A DNA stretch of 64,000 bases. Source: Corallococcus caeni. GTDB taxonomy: Bacteria; Myxococcota; Myxococcia; Myxococcales; Myxococcaceae. The notes beneath the pieces were generated by a model. The model saw nothing but the letters and a program-made list of their open reading frames with translations. It did no database searches and was not told the origin of the DNA. The stretch covers positions 62,001-126,000 of the forward strand of contig NZ_BTTW01000009.1 in NCBI RefSeq assembly GCF_036245865.1. The letters are read 5' to 3'. Below are positions 34,851-43,761 of the stretch, in pieces. Position 1 is the stretch's first letter. Each line of letters begins with the position of its first letter. The position numbers and the translations under genes are program-made.

Positions 34851-35540
34851 CTATTCCTCCGACGACGCCGCGTAGGACGTCGGGGTGGTGTCCGCCCCGG
34901 CGCCGTTGGACGCCCCCGCGCGCTTCATGCGCCGCTTGGGCGGCGGGGCCAGCTTGACCTCCGTGCTGAAGACGCGCCCGTAGATCTCCGGCGTGTTGAT
35001 GTTCACGATGACGCCGGGGTCCTTGACGTTCAGGCGGCGCGGGTTCAGCGCCTTGAGCGCCGCCTCCAGGTCCTCGCCCTCCGCCTCGAACAGCTTGCGC
35101 GCCGCGCCCCGGGACAGCACCACCGGCCAGCCCGTGGCGTTGTCGTACTCCGGCCGGAGGGCCATGACGCCCTCGGTGCCGCCGCGCTCCATGTCCTTGA
35201 GCATGGACTTCACGGTGGTGACCCGCAGCGCGGGCATGTCCACCGGGTGCAGGAGCACCACGTCCGCGTCCTCGGCCATGGCCGCCTCCAGCCCGGCCTT
35301 CACGGACGCCAGCAGGCTCTTCTCCCAGTCCCTGCTCGTCACCAACTCCAGGCTCGGGTGCTGCTCGCGCACCGCGGCCTCTTCACTGCCCACCACGCCC
35401 AACACCCCGCACCCCGCCTTCCCGAAGGTGGACGCCAGCGACTGAAGGAAGCTCTTGCCTCCCTCGTGCTCGATGAGCGCCTTGGGGTGGGACATCCGCC
35501 GGGCCTTGCCCGCCGCCAGGATGATCGCCACTGCCTTCAT
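34851..35540 (-). CDS. MobA/MocA-like nucleotidyltransferase
   Basis: A 229-residue protein of the MobA-like NTP-transferase family. It has the nucleotide-binding start AIILAAGKARRMSHPKAL, where the usual G-x-S/G-x-R-M-G pattern is GKARRMS with the following lysine, and the metal-binding VVLLHPVDMPAL (normally PxDxP). WEKSLLASVKAGLEAA is also typical. Family members transfer CMP or GMP to the molybdenum cofactor or activate sugars. No molybdoenzyme gene is nearby, so the substrate is open. The last 35 residues are a charged, low-complexity tail. ATG 35540 has GAGGAGG upstream. Confidence 0.8.
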   Translation of the reverse strand: MKAVAIILAAGKARRMSHPKALIEHEGGKSFLQSLASTFGKAGCGVLGVVGSEEAAVREQHPSLELVTSRDWEKSLLASVKAGLEAAMAEDADVVLLHPVDMPALRVTTVKSMLKDMERGGTEGVMALRPEYDNATGWPVVLSRGAARKLFEAEGEDLEAALKALNPRRLNVKDPGVIVNINTPEIYGRVFSTEVKLAPPPKRRMKRAGASNGAGADTTPTSYAASSEE

Positions 35541-35768
35541 GACCCGCCTCCTCGCCCTCGACGGAAAGCCGGGGGCACCGCCAACAGGCTGTTGACCTCC
35601 TTCCGGGATTGCAGCCCGCCCGCCAGTACGAGTCGTCAGACAGCCGCCAGTCACACGAGGAGGTGTTGGCTGGAGGCCCATTCGGCAAGGGTGGGTGTCC
35701 ACCAGCGGTCAGCCGGACGGGCCACCGGGCTTCCCCTCCCCCGCGATGGATGGGCACGCGAAGGCGTT

Positions 35769-36083
35769 TCAGTGCAGCCAGCCGCTGGAGGCCGCCAGCC
35801 GCAGCGGGGCGGCCGTCTCCACGGTCGTTTCTTCCGGCGCCGCCAGCGCCTTGACGGTCAGAATTTCAGCCAGCCGGGCCAGCGGACGGCGGCGGGCCAC
35901 GCGGTGCAGCTCGTCCTCGGTCACCTCGCCCAGCAGGTCGCCCCCGCGCCCCTCCACCACGGGCAGCACGTGCACGCCGTGGCGGTACATCTGCTGGAGC
36001 GCTCCCAGGACGGTGTCCTCCGGGAACAGGGTGATGGCGCGGGAGACGAGGTTCTGGAACTCAGGGCTGCGGCACATCGACAC
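35769..36083 (-). CDS. CBS-domain protein
   Basis: A 104-residue protein that is mostly one CBS unit: NLVSRAITLFPEDTVLGALQ, then MYRHGVHVLPVVEGRGGDLLGEVTEDELHR, and the beginning of a second unit (AEILTVKALAAPEETTVE) that stops short with PLRLAASSGWLH. Family members bind adenosine nucleotides as pairs of CBS units, so this one probably dimerises. GTG 36083 was chosen because GGAGG lies six bases before it; ATG 36077 has no such site. It is short compared with usual two-CBS proteins (about 130-150 residues). Context gives no further hint. Confidence 0.8.
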   Translation of the reverse strand: MSMCRSPEFQNLVSRAITLFPEDTVLGALQQMYRHGVHVLPVVEGRGGDLLGEVTEDELHRVARRRPLARLAEILTVKALAAPEETTVETAAPLRLAASSGWLH

Positions 36084-36183
36084 GTGAGGCCTCCGGTGCT
36101 CGGCGTTCGGGCGCCGTGTGCCGGAGGGCCTTAGCAATCCGCTTGCCGACGTCCGCGAGCCCCGCGGATCCGCCTGCCCGCCC

Positions 36184-36720
36184 CTACTTCTTCGGCGCCG
36201 GCTTCACCGACTCCAGCATCTTGCGGAAGCCCTTCTCCGCGCCGGTCACCGTCTTCTCCGGCCCGGTGAGCTTGTAGAAGAGGGCGCCCTCCGGCCCCTC
36301 CACGATGGCGCCGCGCAGCTTGAAGTTCGGCTTGGGCGTGGACGGGCCCATCATGGGGCCGCCGCCCGCGTACGTGCCCTTCACCTCCACCGTGGTGACG
36401 GGCAGCCCGTTCACCTTCTCCTGCTTCGTCTTCGCGTCCTTGTCCTCCAGGGGCTTGCCGTCGGGCTTCTGGAACTGCGCCACCCAGCGCTTCACGTTCG
36501 CGTCCACCGCGCCGCCCTGGCCCTGCCCGAAGTAGAAGACAGCCAGTTCCGCGTCTTCCGCGTCTCCCTTCGCCGCGGGCACCTTGTAGGTCGCCGCGCG
36601 CATCGGCCGCGTGGGCTGGGCGGCCCACTCCGCGGGCGCACTCCACGTCAGGCCTCCGGCCTCCTCCGCGCTCGCGCCCATCGCCACGGTCATCGCCAAC
36701 ACAGTCAGCAGTCGTCTCAT
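36184..36720 (-). CDS. Exported hypothetical protein
   Basis: A 178-residue protein with a signal peptide at residues 1-19 (LLTVLAMTVAMGASAEE). The mature part starts LTWSAPAEWAAQPTRPMRAATYKV, and continues with ELAVFYFGQGQGGAVDANVKRW and a C-terminal FYKLTGPEKTVTGAEKGFRKML. This pattern matches a widely distributed family of short periplasmic proteins of unknown function in delta-proteobacteria, similar to the PsbP/DUF1795-like fold, but I am not certain. It is followed by the CBS gene 100 bases downstream on the same strand. Confidence 0.75.
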   Translation of the reverse strand: MRRLLTVLAMTVAMGASAEEAGGLTWSAPAEWAAQPTRPMRAATYKVPAAKGDAEDAELAVFYFGQGQGGAVDANVKRWVAQFQKPDGKPLEDKDAKTKQEKVNGLPVTTVEVKGTYAGGGPMMGPSTPKPNFKLRGAIVEGPEGALFYKLTGPEKTVTGAEKGFRKMLESVKPAPKK

Positions 36721-36837
36721 GGGGCGGCAGCGTAGCCCCGTTCCCCCGCGCGTCACGCACCGCTCCCGCACACGCCGCGTAAGACGTCCACCCGTGTGCA
36801 CGCGGCGCCGCCCCATAGCTGACTCGCCGCGTCAATC

Positions 36838-36863
36838 CCTCTCACTTTGTGACCGGGAGAGGG
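36838..36863 (+). promoter_or_regulatory. Inverted repeat upstream of the VolA-like gene
   Basis: CCCTCTC (36838-36844) and GAGAGGG (36857-36863) are perfect inverted arms 12 bases apart, about 60 bases upstream of the lipase start and in a locally AT-richer stretch. It could be an operator for a fatty-acid regulator or a 5' hairpin. Confidence 0.45.
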
Positions 36864-36921
36864 CGTGCTACTCACTGCATTGTTTCCAGCAGTTCACCTT
36901 GGGCTGGAGGGGATTCCCACC

Positions 36922-39858
36922 ATGAAGAAATCGCTGTTCCTCGGGGCCATGGCCCTGGGAGCCGTTGCCTGCACGCCGGAGATTGCGCAGGACGCTCCGA
37001 ATACGAACGTCGGCCTCGCGGAGTTCGATCCCACGGGTTCTCCCGCCGTCGTTCCCTCTCCCAACGACCTGGCCATCAACCGGGCCACGGGCCTGGTGAA
37101 CGCGCCCATCAACCCGGCGGCGTCCGCGGCGGAGCAGGAGTTCACGCGCGACTACCTGAACTCGCTGAACGGCTTCCCGACGTCCGCCATCGCGTCCACG
37201 AAGGTGAAGGACCTGGACGCGTTCACGGTGAACGCGCGGACGGTCGTCTTCATCGACCTGTACGCGGGCACGCCGCTGGCGAAGAAGCCGGTGACGCCGA
37301 CCATCGCGTACAACGAGGACACGGACCTCATCAACCTCATCCCCCCGGTGGATCCGAACACCGGCCTGCCGGCGTGGCCGAAGGGCGGCCGCTACGCGGT
37401 GGCGCTCATCGGCGGTGAGAACGGCCTGAAGACCACCTCCGGCCACCCCATCATCGGGTCCGCCACGTGGGCCTTCGCCAGCTCCGCCAAGCCGCTGGTC
37501 ACCTGCGAGGACCTGACCTCGCCGGACTGCGCCCCGGCCACGGAGATCATCCCCTCCACGGAGACGGATCCGGCCAAGCGCCTGGCGGCCCAGACCCAGA
37601 GCGCCATCCAGCTGGAGCAGCTGCGCCGCGGCTACGCGCCCCTCATCGAGGGCCTGGTCGCCAAGGGCTTCAAGCGCGAGGACGTGGTCCTGCTGTGGAC
37701 CTTCTCCATCGTCAACCAGCCGGAGGCCACCATCAACCTGGCGGCCAACGCGCGCGTCCCCACCATCATCCCCTTCCCCAACGACCTGCTGCGCGTGCCG
37801 GCCACGGCCACCACGCCGGCGCACCTGAACTTCCCCGTCCCGACGACGCCGGGCCTGCAGCAGGACCTGTTCACGGGCCTGAACACGCTGGACGGCTTCT
37901 CCACCACGGGCGCCATCGTGTCGGAGAACGGCGATGCGCAGGGCGTGCTGGACGGCACCATGTTCCGCGAGGCCGCGGACGGCCCGGTCCCCACCGTGGA
38001 TCCGGCGTCGCTGGCCGCGGGCGTGAAGTTCTTCAAGCTGTCCAACCTGGACAAGGGCACCAAGCCGGACGTGGCGCCCTGCCTGGTGAACAAGACCGGT
38101 GACTGCGGCACCAGCGTGGGCACCGCGGGCGTCGTCGCCGTGCCCCAGCAGCTGCAGATCGTCCCGAAGGCGCCGCTGGATGGCGCCACCCAGTACGGCG
38201 CGGCGCTGACCACGGACCTGAAGGACACCCAGGGCCGCAACGTCGCCCCGGCCACGGCGTTCGCGCTGATGCGCCTGGCGAACCCGGTGTTCGCCAACGG
38301 CAAGAGCACCATCTCCTCCGTGCCGGACTCGCTCGCGCAGGCGCTGGAGCCGGTGCGCGCGGCCTACAAGCCGTACTTCGACGCGCTGGCCGCCGCGGGC
38401 CTGCCGCGCAGCAAGATCGCCCTGGGCTGGTCGTTCACCACCCAGAGCACCACGTCCATCCTGCAGCAGCTGTACGCGCTGCCCGGCGCGCTCGGGGCGG
38501 CGGCTTCGCCCAACTACATCCTCCCCATCACCGCGCAGGTGAAGGGCGCGATGACCGGCTCGGGGCTGCCCAGCGACAACGTCGGCGCGGTCTACGAGGT
38601 GCAGGCCAACACGCCTCTGCTGCTCACGGGTCCCTTCGGCACGCTGAACCCGGCCGAGCCGCGCCCCACGCGCTTCCCGTTCATGCTGTTCGTGCCGGCC
38701 GGCGAGGCGCCCGCCACGGGCTGGCCGGTGCTGGTGTTCGGCCACGGCCTGACGAGCAACCGCACCGCGGTGCTCGGCGTGGCCAACAAGATGAACGGCG
38801 CGGGCTACGCGGTGGTCGCGATGGACGCCGTCTACCACGGTGAGCGCACCAGCTGCGTGGGCTCCGCCACGGTGCTGGGCACCACGGGCACGGTGGGCGA
38901 CGACGGCGCGTGCGCCAACCCCTCCACCCAGCGCTGCGAGAACAACCCCGCCAGCCTGTCCTACGGCCGCTGCGTGTCGCGCACGCCGACGACCGCCGCG
39001 GACTGCAGCGCCGCGGCGCTCCCGCCAGGCGTCCCGGCCGACGTGTACTGCTCCAGCGTCGTGTCCCCGTCGCAGGGCCGCTGCGTGGCGGCCACCAACC
39101 GCTGCGAGGGTGGTGACTTCACCCGCAACAGCTCCGGCGTCCCGGCCATCTCCGGCTGGAACTTCCTGAACCTGACCAACCTGTTCACCACCCGCGACAA
39201 CTTCCGCCACCACGTGGTGGACTTCAGCCAGCTGCTGCGCGTGCTGGGCAGCACGGAGCTGAACGCGGCCGTGAAGCTGAACGCGGCGCAGGTGGACTAC
39301 CTGGGCCAGAGCCTCGGCGGCATCATGGGCACCATGTCCACCGCGGTGTCCCCGCGCGTGCGCCGCTCGGTGCTCAACGTGGCCGGTGGCAACCTGGCCG
39401 GCGTGCTGCTGACCGCGCCTGCCTTCGCGGCGCAGCGCACCGCGTTCCTGGGCTCGCTCGCCTCCGCGGGCGTCAACCCGGGCACCCCGGCGTTCGACAC
39501 GTTCATCAGCCTGGCGGGCACCATCCTGGACCCGGCGGATGCGCGCAACTACGCCTACCTGCTGGACAACGCCGCGGTGGCCGGTACGGACCCCAACGTG
39601 CACCGCACGTTCGTCCAGTACATCGAGGGTGACCAGGTCATCCCGAACGCGAACACGCTGGCGCTGATCAACGCGGCCAACCGCACGGGCGCTCCGCGCA
39701 CGGTGGCCTCGTACATGTTCCCGGAGAGCGTCATCGGCGCCATCCCGGCGGCCGGCCGTCACGCGTTCCTCAACAACCCGCAGATCCCGGAGGCCGTGCG
39801 CAACGCGGCCCAGGACCAGATCATCGGCTTCCTGGCGACCGGCACCGTGGCGCAGTAA
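36922..39858 (+). CDS. VolA-like surface lipase lipoprotein
   Basis: A 978-residue lipoprotein with a lipobox near AVAC (Cys17). The N-terminal part resembles the virulence-factor lipase N-terminal domain (repeated FDPTGSPAVVPSPNDL, AARVPTIIPFPNDLL). The C-terminal part is an alpha/beta hydrolase: FVFGHGLTSNR forms the oxyanion side, GQSLGG contains nucleophile Ser797, GDQVIPNA supplies Asp904 and AGRHAFLNNP His947. Several cysteines lie in an insertion (CVGS, CANPSTQRCENN, DCSAAALP, CEGGDF). In Vibrio, VolA is a surface lysophospholipase whose products enter through FadL encoded next to it; here the next gene, 31 bases on, is a FadL. I infer the same release-and-import role. Confidence 0.8.
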   Translation: MKKSLFLGAMALGAVACTPEIAQDAPNTNVGLAEFDPTGSPAVVPSPNDLAINRATGLVNAPINPAASAAEQEFTRDYLNSLNGFPTSAIASTKVKDLDAFTVNARTVVFIDLYAGTPLAKKPVTPTIAYNEDTDLINLIPPVDPNTGLPAWPKGGRYAVALIGGENGLKTTSGHPIIGSATWAFASSAKPLVTCEDLTSPDCAPATEIIPSTETDPAKRLAAQTQSAIQLEQLRRGYAPLIEGLVAKGFKREDVVLLWTFSIVNQPEATINLAANARVPTIIPFPNDLLRVPATATTPAHLNFPVPTTPGLQQDLFTGLNTLDGFSTTGAIVSENGDAQGVLDGTMFREAADGPVPTVDPASLAAGVKFFKLSNLDKGTKPDVAPCLVNKTGDCGTSVGTAGVVAVPQQLQIVPKAPLDGATQYGAALTTDLKDTQGRNVAPATAFALMRLANPVFANGKSTISSVPDSLAQALEPVRAAYKPYFDALAAAGLPRSKIALGWSFTTQSTTSILQQLYALPGALGAAASPNYILPITAQVKGAMTGSGLPSDNVGAVYEVQANTPLLLTGPFGTLNPAEPRPTRFPFMLFVPAGEAPATGWPVLVFGHGLTSNRTAVLGVANKMNGAGYAVVAMDAVYHGERTSCVGSATVLGTTGTVGDDGACANPSTQRCENNPASLSYGRCVSRTPTTAADCSAAALPPGVPADVYCSSVVSPSQGRCVAATNRCEGGDFTRNSSGVPAISGWNFLNLTNLFTTRDNFRHHVVDFSQLLRVLGSTELNAAVKLNAAQVDYLGQSLGGIMGTMSTAVSPRVRRSVLNVAGGNLAGVLLTAPAFAAQRTAFLGSLASAGVNPGTPAFDTFISLAGTILDPADARNYAYLLDNAAVAGTDPNVHRTFVQYIEGDQVIPNANTLALINAANRTGAPRTVASYMFPESVIGAIPAAGRHAFLNNPQIPEAVRNAAQDQIIGFLATGTVAQ

Positions 39859-39889
39859 CGGCAACCACTGAGAGAGGAATCAAACACCC

Positions 39890-41080
39890 ATGAAAAAGAC
39901 ACTCTCCCTCGTGGCAATCCTGGCGGCCGGTACCAGCCAGGCCGCGGGCTTCCAGATCGACACCCAGGGCGCACGCGCCACCGGCACGGGCGGCGCGGCC
40001 ACGGCATGGCTGGAGGACTCGTCCTCCATCTATTACAACGTGGCCAACATGGTCGGCGTGAAGACGCTGGACATCACGCTGGGCGACACGGGCATCCTCC
40101 CCAGCATCACGTTCCAGCGGCCGGGCCAGGAGGCGGAAGGGCAGCGCACCACGCTGTCGCCGCCGCCGCACCTGTTCGTCGTCTACAAGCCGTTCGAGAA
40201 GGCGGCGTTCGGCGTGGGCGTGTACACGCCCTTCGGCGCGCGCAGCCGGTGGGAAGAGGGCTTCAGCGGCCGCTTCCGCGGCTACGAGTCCTCGCTGGCG
40301 ACGTACTACATCAACCCGTCGTTCGCGTATGAGCTGCACCCGCGCTTCCGCTTCGGCGCGGGTCTGGACATCGCCCGGGCCACCATCGAGCTGACGCGCG
40401 GCCTGGACTTCGTGAACAGCGAGGGCTCCATCCACCTGGGTGGCGCGGACTGGGGCTCCGGCTTCAACGTGGGCGTGCAGGCCAAGGTGCTGGACAACCT
40501 GGACATGGGCCTGCACTACCGCAGCGCCGTGGACATCCAGTTCAAGGGCAAGGCGGACTTCCAGAACATCCCGGCGGAGTTCCAGAGCCGGCTGACGGAC
40601 CAGACCGCCAGCGCGGACGTCACCCTGCCGTCCACCGTGACGGCGGGCCTGGCGTACCGGCCCCTGAACAACCTGATGCTGGCGTTCGACGCGAGCTGGG
40701 TGGACTGGTCCTCGTTCGCGGAGCTGGCCATCCGCTTCGAGAACCCGGCCATCGACAACCCGCTGCCCAAGCGCTGGCACGCGAAGTGGAAGTACTCGCT
40801 GGGCGCGGAGTACGGCGTGACGGAGGCCCTGCAGGTGCGCGCGGGCTTCGTGTACGACCCGTCCCCCAGCCCCAACAGCACGCTGACGCCGGACCTGCCG
40901 GACGCCAACCGCATCAAGGTGACGGCGGGCGTGGGCTACCAGCTCAAGCCGTTCCGCGCGGACCTGGGCTACCAGTTCGTCGCGCTGTCGGACAAGGAGA
41001 GCTCCGCGCCGGGCATTCCCGGCACGTACTCCGGCTCCGCGCACGTGTTCGGCCTGACGCTGGGCTTCACCCCCCAGTAA
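39890..41080 (+). CDS. FadL-family outer-membrane fatty-acid channel
   Basis: A 396-residue protein with signal peptide (LSLVAILAAGTSQAA) and the mature start GFQIDTQGARATGTGGAAT, the plug region of FadL channels, including the SSSIYYNVANM segment equivalent to the usual NPA motif. Fourteen amphipathic strands can be followed to the end GSAHVFGLTLGFTPQ. It passively imports long-chain fatty acids or other hydrophobic molecules across the outer membrane. It follows the VolA-like gene by 31 bases on the same strand and must be cotranscribed. A terminator follows. Confidence 0.92.
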   Translation: MKKTLSLVAILAAGTSQAAGFQIDTQGARATGTGGAATAWLEDSSSIYYNVANMVGVKTLDITLGDTGILPSITFQRPGQEAEGQRTTLSPPPHLFVVYKPFEKAAFGVGVYTPFGARSRWEEGFSGRFRGYESSLATYYINPSFAYELHPRFRFGAGLDIARATIELTRGLDFVNSEGSIHLGGADWGSGFNVGVQAKVLDNLDMGLHYRSAVDIQFKGKADFQNIPAEFQSRLTDQTASADVTLPSTVTAGLAYRPLNNLMLAFDASWVDWSSFAELAIRFENPAIDNPLPKRWHAKWKYSLGAEYGVTEALQVRAGFVYDPSPSPNSTLTPDLPDANRIKVTAGVGYQLKPFRADLGYQFVALSDKESSAPGIPGTYSGSAHVFGLTLGFTPQ

Positions 41081-41108
41081 CCGGTTGAACGCATCCTGAA
41101 GCACCGGG

Positions 41109-41148
41109 GCGCCCGGCTCCTTCCGTTCGTGGAAGGGCCGGGCGCTTT
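41109..41148 (+). terminator. Intrinsic terminator after fadL-like gene
   Basis: GCGCCCGGCTCCTTCC and GGAAGGGCCGGGCGC pair around GTTCGT with a one-base bulge, then TTTCGCTT. It lies 28 bases past the stop and separates the lipid module from the SEC-C gene. Confidence 0.85.
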
Positions 41149-41166
41149 CGCTTACGGTGCCGGGCC

Positions 41167-42459
41167 GTGAGCCCTTCCAAGCCCGGCCGCAACGACCCGT
41201 GCCCCTGTGGCAGCGGGAAGAAGTACAAGGCCTGTCACGCCGCCGAGGACCGCGCGAAAGCCGCGACGCCTCCTGCCTCCGCCCCCGCCCACCCGCTGAA
41301 GCAGGACCTGGAGGGCGCCATGGCCCTGCTGGGTGACGCGGACGTGTCCCGCCTGTCGCAGGCGCTGGAGCACCTGGGCGTGCTGCTCGCGGGCGCGGGG
41401 CCCCAACCGGGGCTGCGGTACGACGACAAGGCCTTCAGCGACCACGTGGGCCAGGCGCTCGCGAAGCTGGCCGCGCAGGAGGGCCTGGACGCGATGGAGG
41501 CCCGCAACAGCCTGCGCGTGGGCGTGGTGCGCGAGCTGGGCACGCGGAGCTTCCAGGAGAAATTGGGCGCCGGGCTGCTCGCGCAGGCGGCCCGCGCCGG
41601 GCGCACGACGGAGGAGCGGCGGGCGCTGTGCGTGGGCGCGCTGCTGGCCACGGCGGCGAAGAAGACGGGCAAGGTGCGGCCGGAGGACAACCCGGTGCTG
41701 GACGTCGTCTTCGACGTGCAGTTCCGCGAGTGGAGCCAGAAGCACGCGGAGGTGGTGCGCAAGTACGAGTCCCTGGTCGCCAACATGGAGCCGGAGGCCC
41801 TCACGCCGGAGGCCGCGGAGGCCCTGCGGAAGGCGGAGGCGGGCGAGCTGGACGCGCTGGTGAAGCACGTGCAGGCGGACCCCGCGCTGGTGGAGCGCAT
41901 CTCCCGTGAGGCGAAGGAGCGCGCGCAGCGGGTGGAGGCGAAGCTCAGGGACGCCGCCACGCCGTCCGTCTTCTCCCCGGAGGAGGAGCTGTGGCTCACC
42001 TGCGTGCTGTGGGAGCCCCTGCGCGCGATGAAGTCCCAGCCCAAGGACCCGGAGGGCCGGCGGCAGGTCATCGCCGGGCTCTTGCGCGCCGTGAAGGGCG
42101 CCGTGGATCCGGAGTTCCTCGAAGGGATGCTGGAGCGGATGCGCGCGGGGGCGAAGGACCCGGCGGCGGACGAGCCCACGCGCGAGTGGCTCACCGACGC
42201 GGCCATCGCCTTCGAGGCGGAGCCCGCGCGGCTGGTGCTGGCGGCGCTGCTCACCGCCCGGCAGGAGGCGCGGGGACGGAGCGCGGAGGAAATGGTCGCG
42301 CTCGCGGACCTGAAGGCCCTGCCCGCGTGGACGCCGGAGCAGCTGGAGCCCTACCGGCAGCTGCTGGAGAAGGAAGGCCGCGCGGAGGGCGCGGAGCGGA
42401 TCCGCCGCGCGCAGGACTGGCTGCGCGAGCACCCCGTGCGGCTGGACGCGGAGGCCTGA
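41167..42459 (+). CDS. SEC-C zinc-motif protein
   Basis: A 430-residue protein from GTG 41167. Residues 8-24, RNDPCPCGSGKKYKACH, are a complete SEC-C zinc-binding motif (CxC...C[HC]), which in SecA and other proteins contacts partner proteins. The rest is almost all alpha-helical with Ala, Glu, Arg and Leu repeats (GLLAQAARAGRTTEERRALCVGALLA..., EALRKAEAGELDALVKHVQ) and no recognised domain. SEC-C motifs at the N-terminus are found in many uncharacterised bacterial helical proteins. No membrane segment. Role unknown. Confidence 0.8.
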   Translation: MSPSKPGRNDPCPCGSGKKYKACHAAEDRAKAATPPASAPAHPLKQDLEGAMALLGDADVSRLSQALEHLGVLLAGAGPQPGLRYDDKAFSDHVGQALAKLAAQEGLDAMEARNSLRVGVVRELGTRSFQEKLGAGLLAQAARAGRTTEERRALCVGALLATAAKKTGKVRPEDNPVLDVVFDVQFREWSQKHAEVVRKYESLVANMEPEALTPEAAEALRKAEAGELDALVKHVQADPALVERISREAKERAQRVEAKLRDAATPSVFSPEEELWLTCVLWEPLRAMKSQPKDPEGRRQVIAGLLRAVKGAVDPEFLEGMLERMRAGAKDPAADEPTREWLTDAAIAFEAEPARLVLAALLTARQEARGRSAEEMVALADLKALPAWTPEQLEPYRQLLEKEGRAEGAERIRRAQDWLREHPVRLDAEA

Positions 42460-42471
42460 CGCTTCAGGGTC

Positions 42472-43641
42472 TCAGACGAACAGCGCCTTCGCGGTCTGCT
42501 GGAGGCGCTCCGTGCCCATGCGCATGAGCTGGCCCTTGAGGCCGGGCTGGCTCACGACGTGCCGCTCGAAGGCGGCGCGCTCCAGGCGCAGCACCACGCA
42601 CGCCGTCTTCGTGCGCACCGTCGCGGACACGGGCTTGTCCAGGAGCAGGGAGATTTCGCCGAACACGTCCCCTTCGCGCAGCTCCGGCAGCAACACGATG
42701 CGGCCCGGCTGCTCCAGCGACAGCTGCACCTGGCCGCGCAAGAGCAGGTAGAAGGCGTCCCCCGGCTGCCCCTGCGTGAGGAGCACCTGGCCCGCGGGGA
42801 TGACGCGCAGGTCGAACTCGCGCGACATGGCCTGCTTCAGCGCGGGCGGCAGGTTGGTGAACAGGGGGCTGGTGCGCAGCAGGTTGTCCACCAGCCGGCG
42901 CTGGTAGAAGGCCTGCACCGCCGCCTCCACCTCCGGGTGCGCCGCGCTGACGCGGGCCAGGGACTGGCGCTTGAACTCCAGCAGCACGGAGCGCTCGCGC
43001 ACCTCCACGCTGGCGAGCCTGGGCCCCTCGGACACCAGCGCCACCTCGCCGAAGAAGTCCCCCGGCCCCAGCGTGGCGACGACCTGGCGCGCGTTGCCCT
43101 CCACCCGCCGCGCCACCTCCGCGCGGCCCTCCACCAGCGCGAACATGGAGTCGCCCGGCTGGCCCTCCTCCACCACGCGCTGGCCCGGCCAGAAGGCGCG
43201 CACCTCCAGCGCGTCCACGAGCGCCACGAAGGCCTCGCGCCCCACGCCGGAGAGGACGGGCACGCCCGCGTCCTTGCCGTCGGGGACCCAGGCGAAGGTC
43301 GGGGCCAGCGCGCCGGGCGGCAGGGCGAAGCGCTCCGCCAGGGTGCGCACCGTCTGGGCCCGCGAACCCCTCAGGCCTCGCGACAGCACCGCGGCGGCCA
43401 CCGCGCGCAAGAGGCCCCCCGCGCGGGTCCAGGCGAGCGCCGCGTCGTCGTAGGCGCGGGCGGCCTCGGGGGTGCGCTCCAGCCACTCGAGCAGCTCCGC
43501 GACGCGCTGGTGGATCTCCGCGTCCTCCGGCTCCGCGCGCAGGGCGTCCCGGTAGCCGGCCAGCGCCGCTTCCAGCTTCCCCTCCGCGGCGAGCGTCGCC
43601 GCCTGGGCCTTCAACGACCGCGCGTGTGGGGAGTCCGCCAT
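42472..43641 (-). CDS. Protein with helical repeat and two cyclic-nucleotide-binding domains
   Basis: A 389-residue protein. Residues 1-90 form TPR-like helices (GKLEAALAGYRDALRAEPED). Two cNMP-binding domains follow at about 130-235 (GQRVVEEGQPGDSMFALVEG, LGPGDFFGEVALVSEGPR) and 255-375 (GQVLLTQGQPGDAFYLLLRG, LREGDVFGEISLLLDKP). The phosphate-binding cassette usually reads FGE(L/I)ALL...PR(A/T)A; the first has FGEVALVSEGPRLAS (close) and the second FGEISLLLDKPVSAT (Arg replaced), so ligand binding is doubtful in the second. No DNA-binding helix is present. It lies next to a paralogue at 43762-44940 with the same order. The start ATG 43641 is supported by codon use. Confidence 0.85.
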   Translation of the reverse strand: MADSPHARSLKAQAATLAAEGKLEAALAGYRDALRAEPEDAEIHQRVAELLEWLERTPEAARAYDDAALAWTRAGGLLRAVAAAVLSRGLRGSRAQTVRTLAERFALPPGALAPTFAWVPDGKDAGVPVLSGVGREAFVALVDALEVRAFWPGQRVVEEGQPGDSMFALVEGRAEVARRVEGNARQVVATLGPGDFFGEVALVSEGPRLASVEVRERSVLLEFKRQSLARVSAAHPEVEAAVQAFYQRRLVDNLLRTSPLFTNLPPALKQAMSREFDLRVIPAGQVLLTQGQPGDAFYLLLRGQVQLSLEQPGRIVLLPELREGDVFGEISLLLDKPVSATVRTKTACVVLRLERAAFERHVVSQPGLKGQLMRMGTERLQQTAKALFV

Positions 43642-43761
43642 GCGGGCCTCTGTAACCCAGCCGCGCGGCGCACGCATCCGTTCGGAGGGCCCGGCGGGTG
43701 TCACCGAACACCACCCGGCGGGGTGTCCTGGTTCACACCCGGCGGCGGGGCCGCCCCGCTG

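Noticed and set aside
35600-35860. A small plus-strand frame between the MobA-like and CBS genes, with GAGGAGG near 35657
   Set aside because: It runs antisense into the CBS gene, its residues look like GC-rich noise (Pro, Arg, Ser, Ala), and the only start near the site is TTG.
36868-39864. A 998-codon open frame on the minus strand opposite the VolA-like gene
   Set aside because: Very GC-rich coding DNA keeps antisense frames open. Its composition is dominated by Arg, Ala, Gly, Val and His as expected from mirrored codons, with no fold or motif, while the plus-strand frame has a lipobox and a catalytic triad.
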